64,000 nucleotides of DNA from Nostoc sp. ATCC 53789 (GTDB lineage: Bacteria; Cyanobacteriota; Cyanobacteriia; Cyanobacteriales; Nostocaceae), in contig NZ_CP046703.1 of the NCBI RefSeq assembly GCF_009873495.1, forward strand, positions 7,188,001 to 7,252,000. Direction: 5' to 3'. Made by a program: the position numbers and the translations under genes. Positions 26,362 through 35,472 of the stretch are shown piece by piece (position 1 is the stretch's first letter; each line of letters begins with the position of its first letter). The notes beneath the pieces are model-generated. The model had not been told where the DNA came from and ran no database searches. It saw only the letters and a program-made list of their open reading frames with translations.

Positions 26362-26770
26362 TACTAGAGAGGCAGTTTAGTAAAATAGTTGACAAAAAAT
26401 TGAAGAAGAATTCAGAAGTCAGAATGGGCTAAACGCCCCGCTACCGCTAACAGGAGTCAGAATAAATCAGTCGGGGATTCAGACCCGCGACTGATTAAAG
26501 ACCACCAAATCGTAGATTTAGTGGGGGTCTTAAACCCGGCTATTCAGACGCTCTCTACGAGACGCTGCGCGAACGTGGACTCGCTTTAAGCGAAGCCATG
26601 CCGTTGGCGCAGCCTCTCGTAGAGAAGGCTTTACGCTGCGCTATCCGCCACTCGCACAGAATTCATTCTGTTAGCGGTAGCGGGGCGTTTAGCCCATTCT
26701 GACTCCTGACTCCTGAATTCTGTTCGATAAAATTATAAGGAAATGCTGTCCCAAACCAAGGGTTCAGCTA
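26362..26770. repeat. Composite dispersed-repeat block with 33-bp perfect inverted repeat
   Basis: Identical inverted arms at 26421-26453 and 26668-26700 (AGAATGGGCTAAACGCCCCG... and its complement), with GAATTC-AG/CT-GAATTC outside them. The interior carries further palindromes (CAGTCGGGGATTC...GACTG, GACGCTCTCTACGAGACGC). No open frame of note. It resembles a MITE or nested repeat insertions. Confidence 0.8.
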
Positions 26771-28483
26771 TCACGGTAATAATTCCTCACATCGTAATAA
26801 AACAACTCTTACTTCTTTGAGTTCATCGATATGTTCATCTAGAAAACGTCGCAGCTTATCCTCTTGATCAACTAATTCCAGGCATTGAGGGAGTTTATGA
26901 TGAGGAAATTCATGATGGTCATGGTGCAAATGATCTCCTTTTAAAAATCCCACCGAAACTCGGTGTACTACAACTTGCTCAATCCCAAAAGCTTTGGCAC
27001 GGGAGGCTAAATAATAAGTGAGAGTGGGGGCTGTTAATTTTTGCCAAAATGTTTTTTGGGGTACGCGAGTTCCAGAGTGAAAATACAAACGCAAAACTGT
27101 CAAATTGTGCATTTCAATTTCTTCTCTTTGGTGTACAAATCCCCAAAAATGCAGATCATTGAATAAATGAATTTCTTTTTCAATCTTTTTTTCCCCAGTC
27201 CTAGCAGGTTCTAGGACTTGGGTAGCCAAACTTCGTTCTTCTTGCACAGGCATAAAATGGTACTTGCCTGAGCCAAGGCGTTGTGCGTTATAGATGCCAG
27301 CGTGACCAGAAAAAATATAGCTCGCCACACAAGCGATACCAATAAAGACTCCTGATTCTAAACCAAACAGTTCAATTCCCATAAAAGTTGAGGCTATTGG
27401 TGTATTTGCTGCTCCACCAAAGACAGCTACAAATCCCATGCCTGCAAGTAAAGGTGTAGGTAGCGCCAATATTAAGGACAAAGCATTGCCTAATGTTGCA
27501 CCAATATAAAATAGAGGGGTTACTTCTCCTCCTTTAAAACCTGCTCCCAAAGTTAGAGCGGTGAAAGCTATTTTCTCAGCAAAATCCCACGGTGGTAACT
27601 GGGTGTTAAAAGCATCAACAATTGTAGGAATACCCAGTCCAATGTATTTTGTAGTTCCGACTGCCCAAACAGCCAATGCCACAATTAAGCCGCCGATGGC
27701 AGGGCGTAAAGGAGGGTAGGAGATTTTTTCTTTAAAAATGTGGTTGATTTTGTGAGTCAGCTTGGCAAAAATCATCGCTACAATTCCAAAGATTGCACCA
27801 GCGACAATTGCTGAAATCAGCCCCATGACTGTGACTGTGGGGACAACGGGGGCGTGACGATATGCTGTATGGTGTAAACCCAACATTAAGGTAACGCGAT
27901 CGCCTACGACTGCTGCAATTAAACAGGGAAAAAGTGCATCGTGTTGGATTTTACCAATAGCTAAAACTTCTAAACCAAAGATGGTTCCAGCTAAGGGAGT
28001 CCCAAAAACTGAAGCAAATCCTCCACTTAAACCAGCCATTAATAAAATTCGCCGATCTGCGTGTTTGAAGTGGAATATCTTTGTCAACCGATCTGCGAGT
28101 GAAGCTGCTATTTGTAAAGCTGTACCTTCACGCCCGGCTGAACCCCCAAATAAATGAGTTAGGTCTGTACCTAACAAAACTAAAGGAGCCATCCGCAAGG
28201 GAATAATATCTTTGGGGTTATGAATTTCTTCAAGTAAAAGATTATTTCCTGCCTCTACTTGTTTGCCAAACCGATGATAAATCCAACCGCTTAAGAGGCC
28301 GCCCAGTGGTAATAATGCAATTATCCAAAGATGAGATTCTCGCCAATTTGTTGACCATTCCAATGATGCCAAAAGCGCAGCAGAACCTATTCCGGAAATA
28401 ATACCAACTACAAAGGAGATGATTAACCATTTACTGAGTTGAGGTAAGGCAATTAGCTGCTCTAATTGGCGTAATTTATTCAT
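26771..28483 (-). CDS. CLC-family antiporter, fluoride (CLC-F/EriC-F) type by filter residues
   Basis: 570-residue CLC membrane transporter with about ten hydrophobic segments up to residue 410. The gating glutamate is Glu119 in GREGT (canonical chloride CLCs read GREGP). The first filter segment reads AGNNLL (about 79-84) where chloride CLCs have GSGIP. GREGT/V together with loss of that serine is the pattern reported for bacterial fluoride/proton antiporters. Other helices match: GGFASVFGTPLAGTIFGLEV and GGEVTPLFYIGATLG. A 150-residue cytoplasmic tail ends with a histidine-rich stretch (HLHHDHHEFPHH) and no CBS domains. I found no fluoride riboswitch upstream. Stand-alone gene. Confidence 0.83.
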   Translation of the reverse strand: MNKLRQLEQLIALPQLSKWLIISFVVGIISGIGSAALLASLEWSTNWRESHLWIIALLPLGGLLSGWIYHRFGKQVEAGNNLLLEEIHNPKDIIPLRMAPLVLLGTDLTHLFGGSAGREGTALQIAASLADRLTKIFHFKHADRRILLMAGLSGGFASVFGTPLAGTIFGLEVLAIGKIQHDALFPCLIAAVVGDRVTLMLGLHHTAYRHAPVVPTVTVMGLISAIVAGAIFGIVAMIFAKLTHKINHIFKEKISYPPLRPAIGGLIVALAVWAVGTTKYIGLGIPTIVDAFNTQLPPWDFAEKIAFTALTLGAGFKGGEVTPLFYIGATLGNALSLILALPTPLLAGMGFVAVFGGAANTPIASTFMGIELFGLESGVFIGIACVASYIFSGHAGIYNAQRLGSGKYHFMPVQEERSLATQVLEPARTGEKKIEKEIHLFNDLHFWGFVHQREEIEMHNLTVLRLYFHSGTRVPQKTFWQKLTAPTLTYYLASRAKAFGIEQVVVHRVSVGFLKGDHLHHDHHEFPHHKLPQCLELVDQEDKLRRFLDEHIDELKEVRVVLLRCEELLP

Positions 28484-28552
28484 ATTTAAATTACCTTAAT
28501 TTTTGTAAGTTTAGCTTTATCTCTTTATGAACCGAAGTAGATATCCCAAAAA

Positions 28553-29092
28553 TCAGCTAATAAAATTTGCTGATTGATATAGTCTAGAACGAGCTAAAAT
28601 TTCATCAATCAATTGACTATTTTTTAAAACTAAATAAATCTTCCTAATAACTTTAAAAACAGATAAATTATTTGCTGGTTTTATGCTAGTTATACCAATT
28701 CTCCAAAAGATGGCTACGGATAATGACGCTCTTACACGCAGACGCGGAGATTGATCTGTTGCGAGATTATAGAAAATTGGTATTACAAATATGTATTTCT
28801 GCTTTACAAGATTCAATACTAACTGACTCTCTGAGCTTTTAAGCAACGACTTCTGTGCAAGAGAGTTCTCTAGTAATTCTGCTAGTTTGAATGTGACAAT
28901 ATTGAAGTGTTTTTTGATATTCGCTTGAAAGTAACTCAGTAAAATTTTATTGTTAAAGCAGCAATCTTTGATTACCTTAATTATTAGAGATACTCCATCA
29001 GCCTGATTTAAAGCTGCTCTGGGTCTTTCTAAAAATAGACTCTTGAGAGTTTCTAGCCTTATTTTGATAACTCTATAAAAAATTTTACCCAC
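28553..29092 (-). CDS. Hypothetical protein, doubtful
   Basis: 179-residue frame from a GTG, with no recognisable domain. Its C-terminal half contains translated dispersed repeat (RLRVRASLSVAIFWRIG corresponds to a GCGTAAGAGCGTCATTATCC-type repeat seen elsewhere). It may be a decayed gene. Included because no better feature covers this stretch. Confidence 0.2.
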   Translation of the reverse strand: MGKIFYRVIKIRLETLKSLFLERPRAALNQADGVSLIIKVIKDCCFNNKILLSYFQANIKKHFNIVTFKLAELLENSLAQKSLLKSSESQLVLNLVKQKYIFVIPIFYNLATDQSPRLRVRASLSVAIFWRIGITSIKPANNLSVFKVIRKIYLVLKNSQLIDEILARSRLYQSANFIS

Positions 29093-29336
29093 CTTACTTA
29101 CCTCATCTTGGCTGATAATTCTTAGCTCTAGTTACCTATCTTTTGACAGAAGGTTAATGTAGCGTTGAACTAGAAACTATCAGCCGTGAGGGCGGTTCTC
29201 TGGTTTTTCCAGAAGGCGAGTTTCATCACCACTTTCTTTGTAATACCAAAGTCTCCACTAATTTGTCAAGGAATTAGAGCAGTCAACTTTTTAGCTTCTG
29301 TCTTCATTTGCTCCAGCCGTCAAAAATACCATCCAT

Positions 29337-29753
29337 TTACAGGCTCCCAAGAACAACTAGAGGTAATTGAACACTCACTTTAGTACCGATCACAGTGTCA
29401 GATTCAATGGATAATTCTTCACCATGAGCATTGACAATACGTTTGGTAATGACAAGTTTCAGCCCTGTACACCAAATTTCGCATAGATGCAGCGATCGCA
29501 TCGCCCTCGAAGTTTAAAGTCTGGCATCTGCTATTATCAACCCAAGACGATGTGCAATAAGTTGTAATTGCTGTACATCGCGCTCAGTAAAATTGTGGGA
29601 TTTGAAGTTACCAACGTGCAGAACCCCAATCACTCCTTCCTCAACAGGTAATGGAACGCCAACGAGCGATCGCAGTTGCTTACCAAGAAGAACCAACTGC
29701 AACAACTGATAAGGGTTCGGTGTTGATTTGTATTTCTCAACCTGGAACGGCAA
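29337..29753 (-). pseudogene. Remnant of a GAF-domain sensor histidine kinase
   Basis: Two pieces in the same frame. The upstream piece (29514-29753) encodes a GAF-domain end: LVGVPLPVEEGVIGVLHVG...FTERDVQQLQLIAHRLGLIIADARL. A stop at 29514 and about 15 non-matching codons follow. The second piece (29337-29465) encodes the end of a histidine-kinase ATPase domain: GLKLVITKRIVNAHGEELSIES...GTKVSVQLPL. The dimerisation domain and N and G1 boxes are missing, so an internal deletion plus decay is likely. Confidence 0.75.
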
Positions 29754-29862
29754 AATTGGTGTTAGATATTTAATAAATTCCTCTGATAATCAAGTAATAT
29801 CAAGCATATTATCTATCAGGCTTAATATCGGTACAAAATTTTATTAGAGGAGATATTAAATT

Positions 29863-30510
29863 GTGCAAGTTATCTCTGTCAACGTAGGACTTCCCCGTGA
29901 AGTGCTTTGGAAGGGCAAAACAGTTACAACTGGGATTTTTAAAGAACCAGTTGAGGGACAAGTGATGATGCGATCGCTCAATTTAGATGGGGATAGACAA
30001 GCTGATTTGAGTGTCCACGGGGGGAAAGACAAAGCAGTTTATGCTTATCCATTCGAGCATTATGACTATTGGCGGCGCAAGTTACCTGACATGGATTTGC
30101 CCTGGGGAATGTTTGGTGAAAACCTTACTACGGTTGGGCTGTTAGAAGATGAGGTTAATATTGGCGATCGCTTTCGAATCGGTAGCGCAGAGGTAATGGT
30201 GACTCAACCTCGAATGCCTTGTTATAAACTCTTAATCAAGTTTGGACGTGCAGATATAGTTAAACAGTTTTTAGATAGCCGCCTAACTGGGTTCTACTTT
30301 TCAGTGCTGCAAGAGGGTCAAGTCGGAAATGGTGATACTTTGTCGTTAATCAGTCGAGACTCAAATAATGTCACTGTTGCTGATATTACCCGACTTTATG
30401 CACGGGAAACACACGACCTAGAACTGTTACACCGCGCTGTACAAGTTGAGGCTTTACCTACAGGTTGGCGAGACTATTTTCAGCAGCAAATCGAGAAGTT
30501 TAAAAGATAA
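29863..30510 (+). CDS. MOSC-domain protein (YiiM-like)
   Basis: 215-residue protein with a MOSC fold found at the C-terminus of molybdenum cofactor sulfurases and in YiiM. Visible: GQVMMRSLNLDGDRQADLSVHGGKDKAVYAYP, WGMFGENLTTVGL, GDRFRIGSAEVMVTQPRMPCYKL (conserved Cys), and a C-terminal helical extension ADITRLYAR typical of YiiM. YiiM reduces N-hydroxylated bases in E. coli; the same role here is inferred. Start is GTG 29863 with AGAGGAGA upstream. Confidence 0.85.
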   Translation: MQVISVNVGLPREVLWKGKTVTTGIFKEPVEGQVMMRSLNLDGDRQADLSVHGGKDKAVYAYPFEHYDYWRRKLPDMDLPWGMFGENLTTVGLLEDEVNIGDRFRIGSAEVMVTQPRMPCYKLLIKFGRADIVKQFLDSRLTGFYFSVLQEGQVGNGDTLSLISRDSNNVTVADITRLYARETHDLELLHRAVQVEALPTGWRDYFQQQIEKFKR

Positions 30511-30578
30511 ATTTTTGCATACTTGGCTGGCGACAGAAAGTTGATATTGGGAAATGACTTATGACTTGAGGATTGGGT

Positions 30579-30980
30579 TTAACAGCACAGTTGAGCAATA
30601 GCAAATGACCTCGAATTTAGCATTAGTAGTTTCGGCTGTTCACTCAAATATTGTGTTAGCCCTTGCTTGGTGAAAAAGCCCCATCCTTTACGATACAGCC
30701 ATTTTTCATATTACTCTTCACTGCCGATAACCAAACCCTTCTGAAAAAAACTTTTACTCTTGAAGTGTCCTAATTCTTTCAAGGCATCATAAAAGTGTTT
30801 AATATTTACCAAATCTGGTTTTCTAATTTCTCTTTGCGATTTACCAAATCCAACCCAAGCAGTAAAAGTTGAAAAATAGGCATAACCCCCACATAACAAT
30901 TTCAATTCAAAGACATAAATACCATCTTCAAGCGCTTGAAGCATATTATCAATTTCTGGATTATTAAAAACTTGATCCAT
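30579..30980 (-). pseudogene. Unknown small gene interrupted by an in-frame stop
   Basis: 89 codons from ATG 30980 (MDQVFNNPEIDNMLQALEDG...) end at TAA 30711-30713. The same frame then continues for 43 more codons (YEKWLYRKGWGFFTKQGLTQYLSEQ...), with protein-like composition, to TAA at 30579. Either the gene is a nonsense-truncated pseudogene or the 89-residue product is functional. AAGGAG lies 15 bases before the ATG. I do not recognise the family. Confidence 0.45.
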
Positions 30981-31000
30981 TGCACGTCACCTATCGCTCC

Positions 31001-31099
31001 TTAATCAGTAATTGCAGCACTTGCGCTTGTCGTTCTTACAACATCATCATCAATGGCAAAATCAACTAAAGTTTGAGCAGCTTTTTCGGACGCTGTTGC
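31001..31099 (-). pseudogene. C-terminal fragment of an unknown gene
   Basis: 33 codons reading ATASEKAAQTLVDFAIDDD..., ending in TAA just upstream of the ribosome-binding site of the next frame. No start codon is present in this frame, and a palindromic AT-rich stretch (31092-31167) begins where the homology-like part stops, suggesting truncation by an insertion. Confidence 0.3.
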
Positions 31100-31463
31100 A
31101 TAGCGTATTATACAGAAAAATTCTGTTTAATACTCTATCTAAATAATGATGTTATGCAGCAACATTTTTGATAACACTAAAATATATATGGAATAATTCC
31201 GTATAATCCGCTTGTGAAGGATGATTACACAGAAAGGGGCTGTAATGCTCTATTTATCTTTATCAATAAAAAGATTATATGGAGCTTTCCCCATAATAAA
31301 TAGTTAGACCGCAAGACCTGTAGCAGAACGGCTTTTAATGGTACATTTTTCCTCTGCTGTAATCTCAATGCATACAAGAACTCCAGAGGGTACTTACATG
31401 AATAAAATGCATATCTTAGAGTAAATCTGCATAGGCACCACTGCTTGGAGGTGTTTAGTCAGC
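31100..31463. other. AT-rich gap upstream of the metallopeptidase gene
   Basis: Contains an imperfect inverted repeat (GCTGTTGCATA 31092-31102 against TATGCAGCAAC near 31154-31164). Otherwise no gene is seen. The promoter for the metallopeptidase/membrane-protein pair presumably lies here, close to 31400. Confidence 0.4.
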
Positions 31464-32600
31464 ATGAGCAATGATCAATCCTCTTTTAAGGAAGCTCAAG
31501 AGTGGGATCCTAAAATACGAAAATTTGTTCAACAAGAGCAAGAACAAGAGTACCGTCGCTTGGCTCTTGCACTAGGACTGGGTTCCGACCCCGTAAAAGC
31601 CTACGAACATATATCACAGCGTCCAATGCCTGTTGCTCTTCAGGATCGTTATCTTTCCCTTGGATTGCCTACGATTTACGAGGATCCTTATTTCTACCCA
31701 GCGATGACGATAACATTTGACCTGCTTCAAAAGGAACTCACCGAAAGGGGAAAGCCTTTCACTCCGAGACCCTTCCTGGCTACGCTGCCCTCAGGTGACG
31801 TAAATGCACGCATCGTGGAAGAACCAAAGACGGGTACTCCAATCATGTTCTTTAATCACGGTTTATTTCGGCTCTTGTATGACTTCGCAAAATTGACCGC
31901 CTGGGCTACACCCCCGCTCTCGATAAAACAGTTGAGTAACGACTCAGCACTAATGAATCTGGCACGAAAATACACCATACCTTTCCAGGCTTCGGAATTC
32001 TTTGCCGCTTCGCTCTACGCCTACGTGGTTAGCGGTAGCCCCATTGCAATTTCGTTACCGATCCCTGAGCCAATTCATAACCTACCTATATCTATTGCGC
32101 TCTTGAACCATATGGAACGATTCATAGTAGCGCATGAGCTGGCGCATATCCATGAGCATCACTTGGACGAGTCGCCTACATGGCAGCAAGAGTACGAAGC
32201 GGACGCTTTGAGCCTGGGACTTATAAGCACACTGGCTCATGAGGATTTTGGTAGTTGGGCGATTGGCTATTGGGCATGTGAACTTGCGCTCATTGCTTTT
32301 AATTTTCTCTACCGTGCGATCGGGTTACTAGCCTTCGGTCCTGAGAAGTTGGAGTGGATCAGCAAAACGCATCCCGATCCACTCTCTCGTCGGGAGCATC
32401 TTCGAGGAATTTGGTTAGAGCAAAATGTGCCCGAAATCGGACTTGCTGCGGCGAGAGAACTTTGTGGTATGACGGAAGCATTATTTCAGAGGTTATGGGA
32501 GATCAGCTTCCCATTGTTGGTAATCTCTTACCAGCAAGGTACTCGCCCATCACCAATGTGGAATAAGGAGATACAGTATAGCTTTACTGTTCAAAATTAA
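31464..32600 (+). CDS. HExxH metallopeptidase-like protein, unrecognised family
   Basis: 378-residue soluble protein. A zinc-peptidase motif HELAH is at residues 224-228 (IVAHELAHIHEHH). A downstream QQEYEADALSLGL (about 241-253) gives the third ligand in the gluzincin manner (ExxxD around 243-247), as in M48-like enzymes. HPDPLSRREHLR at 303-314 resembles the HP..RI..L segment of that clan. No signal peptide. Codon use is richer in G+C than its neighbours, suggesting acquisition. It is followed after 81 bp by a small membrane protein on the same strand. That partner resembles the constant component of conflict systems, so this peptidase may be the effector; this is inference. Confidence 0.6.
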   Translation: MSNDQSSFKEAQEWDPKIRKFVQQEQEQEYRRLALALGLGSDPVKAYEHISQRPMPVALQDRYLSLGLPTIYEDPYFYPAMTITFDLLQKELTERGKPFTPRPFLATLPSGDVNARIVEEPKTGTPIMFFNHGLFRLLYDFAKLTAWATPPLSIKQLSNDSALMNLARKYTIPFQASEFFAASLYAYVVSGSPIAISLPIPEPIHNLPISIALLNHMERFIVAHELAHIHEHHLDESPTWQQEYEADALSLGLISTLAHEDFGSWAIGYWACELALIAFNFLYRAIGLLAFGPEKLEWISKTHPDPLSRREHLRGIWLEQNVPEIGLAAARELCGMTEALFQRLWEISFPLLVISYQQGTRPSPMWNKEIQYSFTVQN

Positions 32601-32678
32601 GCACTGTTTCAGGGTCAAGGTTAAGCCATAGAAGATGAATACATTTCAACCTGATTGAAAAATAAAGAGGATAAAAAA

Positions 32679-33053
32679 ATGGGTAAAGCATTAGATATTA
32701 AAGTTTCCTTCCAGGATGAAGATTCGCAAGAGGTTATTTCTGTTTTACAAGAGGTTGGAGCAGAAGAGATTCAAGAGATTAAACAACGTGGAGCAACTGG
32801 AATTGAGGTTGTTATTTTAGGTATTATTGCAGCTTATGCACTGACTAATTTCATTACAAAGATACTCCGACTATGGAAATGTGGCGTTGTTGTTGATGCT
32901 CGTGGAACGCCCATTTTGACGACGAAGAACTGCGATCTTCCTCCTGGGTCTGTCTTATTTATCAGTCAAGAAGACACCAAATTGCAGCTAAACGAACCCT
33001 CAGAATTTCAGATAAGTGATCTAATTCTAAAGTTATTCAATGGAAGCTCATAG
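32679..33053 (+). CDS. Small protein with one membrane helix, EACC1-like layout
   Basis: 124 residues from ATG 32679 (MGKALDIKVSFQDED), chosen over upstream in-frame ATG 32655 because GAGGAT lies 9-14 bases before it. N-terminal strand and helix, then a hydrophobic helix TGIEVVILGIIAAYALTNFITKI (about 44-66), then strands CGVVVDARGTPILTT and GSVLFISQED. The order (strand-helix, central hydrophobic helix, beta hairpin, final helix) parallels the small protein encoded before the caspase at 52908. Partner of the metallopeptidase by adjacency. Sequence similarity between the two small proteins is weak, so homology is only suggested. Confidence 0.55.
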   Translation: MGKALDIKVSFQDEDSQEVISVLQEVGAEEIQEIKQRGATGIEVVILGIIAAYALTNFITKILRLWKCGVVVDARGTPILTTKNCDLPPGSVLFISQEDTKLQLNEPSEFQISDLILKLFNGSS

Positions 33054-33235
33054 TTTCAAACACGAAATTTAAGATTATTGGCGCATGTTAAGTGTTTTAA
33101 CACCTGCATTGATGTGGACGGGACAGAGGTTATCTGTAAGAGTTCGAGGCTACTTGCCGCCGCATAACTTTACCGTTGGTAGCCAACGAGGAACGTGATC
33201 GCTTGGAAGAAAAACAGAATTCGTTATGCTTCACG

Positions 33236-33409
33236 TCAAGTTATAATTTCCGCTCTCACGACTGAAGTATCAGCAGTGGGATAGATACGAAAGCCCAATT
33301 TTTCGCAGACTTTTTGCATTGCAGAATTATCAGTTAGGATTTTGGCGCTAATGAGTGTTAAATTTTCATCATTTCCTACTTGGAGTAACCTTTTGAGTGC
33401 ACGATCGCA
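33236..33409 (-). pseudogene. C-terminal remnant of a GNAT acetyltransferase
   Basis: 58 codons in one frame reading LKRLLQVGNDENLTLISAKILTDN, then SAMQKVCEKLGFRIYP and ending at TGA. ...DNxxMQxxCEKLGF is the acetyl-CoA-binding end of GNAT enzymes. The N-terminal four fifths are missing, and a stop (TAA) lies a few codons upstream. Confidence 0.6.
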
Positions 33410-33577
33410 CCTTAGTAGTTAGGCTCCCCAGCAAACAGAATGCAATTACTGCTCGTCTCCTTGTCGCCTAATAATAAGTCTGACTTTTCACGGTATCTGG
33501 AAAACCTCTCTTCTTCATGTCTCTCCTTCTAGGAAAGAGACTTTGAATTTTCCCCCTTTACGATGCAAGAGGGAGTT

Positions 33578-34165
33578 TTATTCCTCAATCAACTCAAAAT
33601 TAACCCGTTCGTAAATATCACGCAAGGTAATTTGAAATTCGATAGAATCTAAGACTAAAACTGTATCTTCACCTTCATACTCTTTAAAAATCCATTGTCC
33701 TTCTGCTTGCTTTGCAAATTGTTCTACAGCACAACTATACTGGTCAATCATAATATATTCTTGAAAACCAGGAATTGAACGATAATATTTAAACTTATCT
33801 GTTTTGTCATAATTTTTAGTTGAATTTGATAAGACTTCAACAATTAATAAGGGATTCGTAATAATTGTTGTACCTGTTCCCTCATAAATAGGCTTACCTT
33901 TGATGACTATAATATCAGGATAAGTATAAAGGCGATAACGGGGTATTGATAATTTCACATCGCCTATGTAAATCTCATAATCTTGTCCTTGTACTGTCAG
34001 GGGAAACTTGCGACAAAAATTAAGTGCAATTTTGTTGTGGTTGGTTGTTCCCTCTGTCACAGGTATAATTTCTCCGTCTCTGTATTCATTTTTATATTCA
34101 GCTTTTTCTTCTAATTCCAAATATTCTTCTGGGGTGTAATAGCACTTTTCTGTTTGTAAAACCAT
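33578..34165 (-). CDS. Uma2-family (DUF820) putative nuclease
   Basis: 195-residue protein of the large cyanobacterial Uma2 family with a PD-(D/E)xK-like core: YRDGEIIPVTEGT, then YPDIIVIKGKP (Asp) and NPLLIVEVLSNSTKNYDKTDKF (E-x-L in place of ExK). The family is abundant in cyanobacteria; activity is mostly unproven. The frame is open 69 codons upstream, but ATG 34165 (MVLQTEKCYYTPEEYLELE) is the conserved start and avoids overlap with the divergent isomerase gene. Confidence 0.83.
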   Translation of the reverse strand: MVLQTEKCYYTPEEYLELEEKAEYKNEYRDGEIIPVTEGTTNHNKIALNFCRKFPLTVQGQDYEIYIGDVKLSIPRYRLYTYPDIIVIKGKPIYEGTGTTIITNPLLIVEVLSNSTKNYDKTDKFKYYRSIPGFQEYIMIDQYSCAVEQFAKQAEGQWIFKEYEGEDTVLVLDSIEFQITLRDIYERVNFELIEE

Positions 34166-34318
34166 ATTAATTAACTCATAAAATGAGGGAATGGATATGT
34201 TATCAATAGCGTAACGTACCCTAAAGATAGGGAAAATAAATATTTTTGTTATAAAAATACGGTTGCAGACAATGTAACAATAGCGATCGCAAGCAAATAC
34301 TTTTAGCCATACCCACCA

Positions 34319-35368
34319 GTGAACGCCCCTACCAACATCTCTGCACAAACTCAGAATCGCAAAGCCGATCACATTCGGATCTGTTTAGAGGAAGATGTTC
34401 AGTCTCATCAAATCACCAATGGACTGGAACGTTATCGTTTCACCCATTCTTGCTTACCCGAACTGAACCATGACGATATTGATATCAGTACAGCTTTCTT
34501 GGGGAAACACCTTGGCGCACCCTTGTTAATTTCTTCCATGACTGGTGGAACAGAACAAGCCGCAATTCTTAATCAACGTTTGGCCCAAGTCGCGCAACAT
34601 TACAAAATTGCAATGGGTGTCGGTTCCCAGCGAGTAGCGGTAGAAAAACCCCAGGTGGCTGATACTTTTGCTGTCCGCAAGTATGCGCCCGATGTCCTGC
34701 TATTTGCGAATCTGGGGGCTGTGCAACTTAACTACAAGTACGGCTTAGATGAATGTCTGCGGGTAGTTGATATCTTAGAAGCTGATGCCCTAATTTTACA
34801 CATTAACCCTCTACAAGAGTGTATTCAACCCAAAGGTGATACTAATTTCCGGGGTTTGCTTGACAAGATTTCTACATTGTGTTCAAAATTGCCAGTACCA
34901 GTGATTGCAAAGGAAGTTGGTAACGGCATTTCAGCAGCGATCGCCAACAAACTCATTGCCGCCGGAGTAGCAGCAATTGATGTCGCTGGTGCAGGGGGTA
35001 CTTCTTGGGCAAAGGTAGAAAGCGAACGGGCAGAAAATCCCTTACAACGTCGATTAGGGAAGACTTTTGCCGATTGGGGTTTACCGACGGCAGAGTGCAT
35101 TACAACTATTAGAGCGATCGCTCCAAATGTGCCCTTAATTGCTTCAGGAGGTTTGCGTCATGGACTGGATGTTGCAGCCGCGATCGCCTTGGGAGCAGAT
35201 ATAGCTGGTTTAGCAATGCCTTTTTTGCAAGCAGCGGCAATATCAGAAACAGCAGTTGCGGAACTTGCTGAAGTATTAATCGCCGAAATCACCACAGTCT
35301 TATTCTGCACTGGCAACGCTACCTTGTATCAGTTAAAGCACTCTGGCAGTTTACAGCGCATAGAATAA
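34319..35368 (+). CDS. fni: Type 2 isopentenyl-diphosphate isomerase
   Basis: 349-residue FMN- and NAD(P)H-dependent enzyme interconverting IPP and DMAPP for carotenoid and terpenoid supply. Motifs: RKADHIRIC (substrate-binding), LLISSMTGG, MGVGSQRVA, LFANLGAVQL, LILHINPLQECIQPKGD, KEVGNGIS, DVAGAGGTSWAKVE and IASGGLRHGLD (FMN phosphate). Start is GTG 34319. Complete for the family. Confidence 0.93.
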   Translation: MNAPTNISAQTQNRKADHIRICLEEDVQSHQITNGLERYRFTHSCLPELNHDDIDISTAFLGKHLGAPLLISSMTGGTEQAAILNQRLAQVAQHYKIAMGVGSQRVAVEKPQVADTFAVRKYAPDVLLFANLGAVQLNYKYGLDECLRVVDILEADALILHINPLQECIQPKGDTNFRGLLDKISTLCSKLPVPVIAKEVGNGISAAIANKLIAAGVAAIDVAGAGGTSWAKVESERAENPLQRRLGKTFADWGLPTAECITTIRAIAPNVPLIASGGLRHGLDVAAAIALGADIAGLAMPFLQAAAISETAVAELAEVLIAEITTVLFCTGNATLYQLKHSGSLQRIE

Positions 35369-35472
35369 ATTAAGTAGGTCATTCATTAGCCATTTGTCCT
35401 TTATCAATGCCCCATGCCCAATACTTCGACTGCGCTCAGTACAAGTTCCCAATTCCCAATAACTAATAACTA

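Noticed and set aside
28484..28560. Fluoride riboswitch before the CLC gene
   Set aside because: The expected conserved core and pseudoknot elements are not present in the upstream sequence.
29186..29383. 65-codon plus-strand frame
   Set aside because: Runs opposite to the histidine-kinase remnant and overlaps its coding end; no supporting features.
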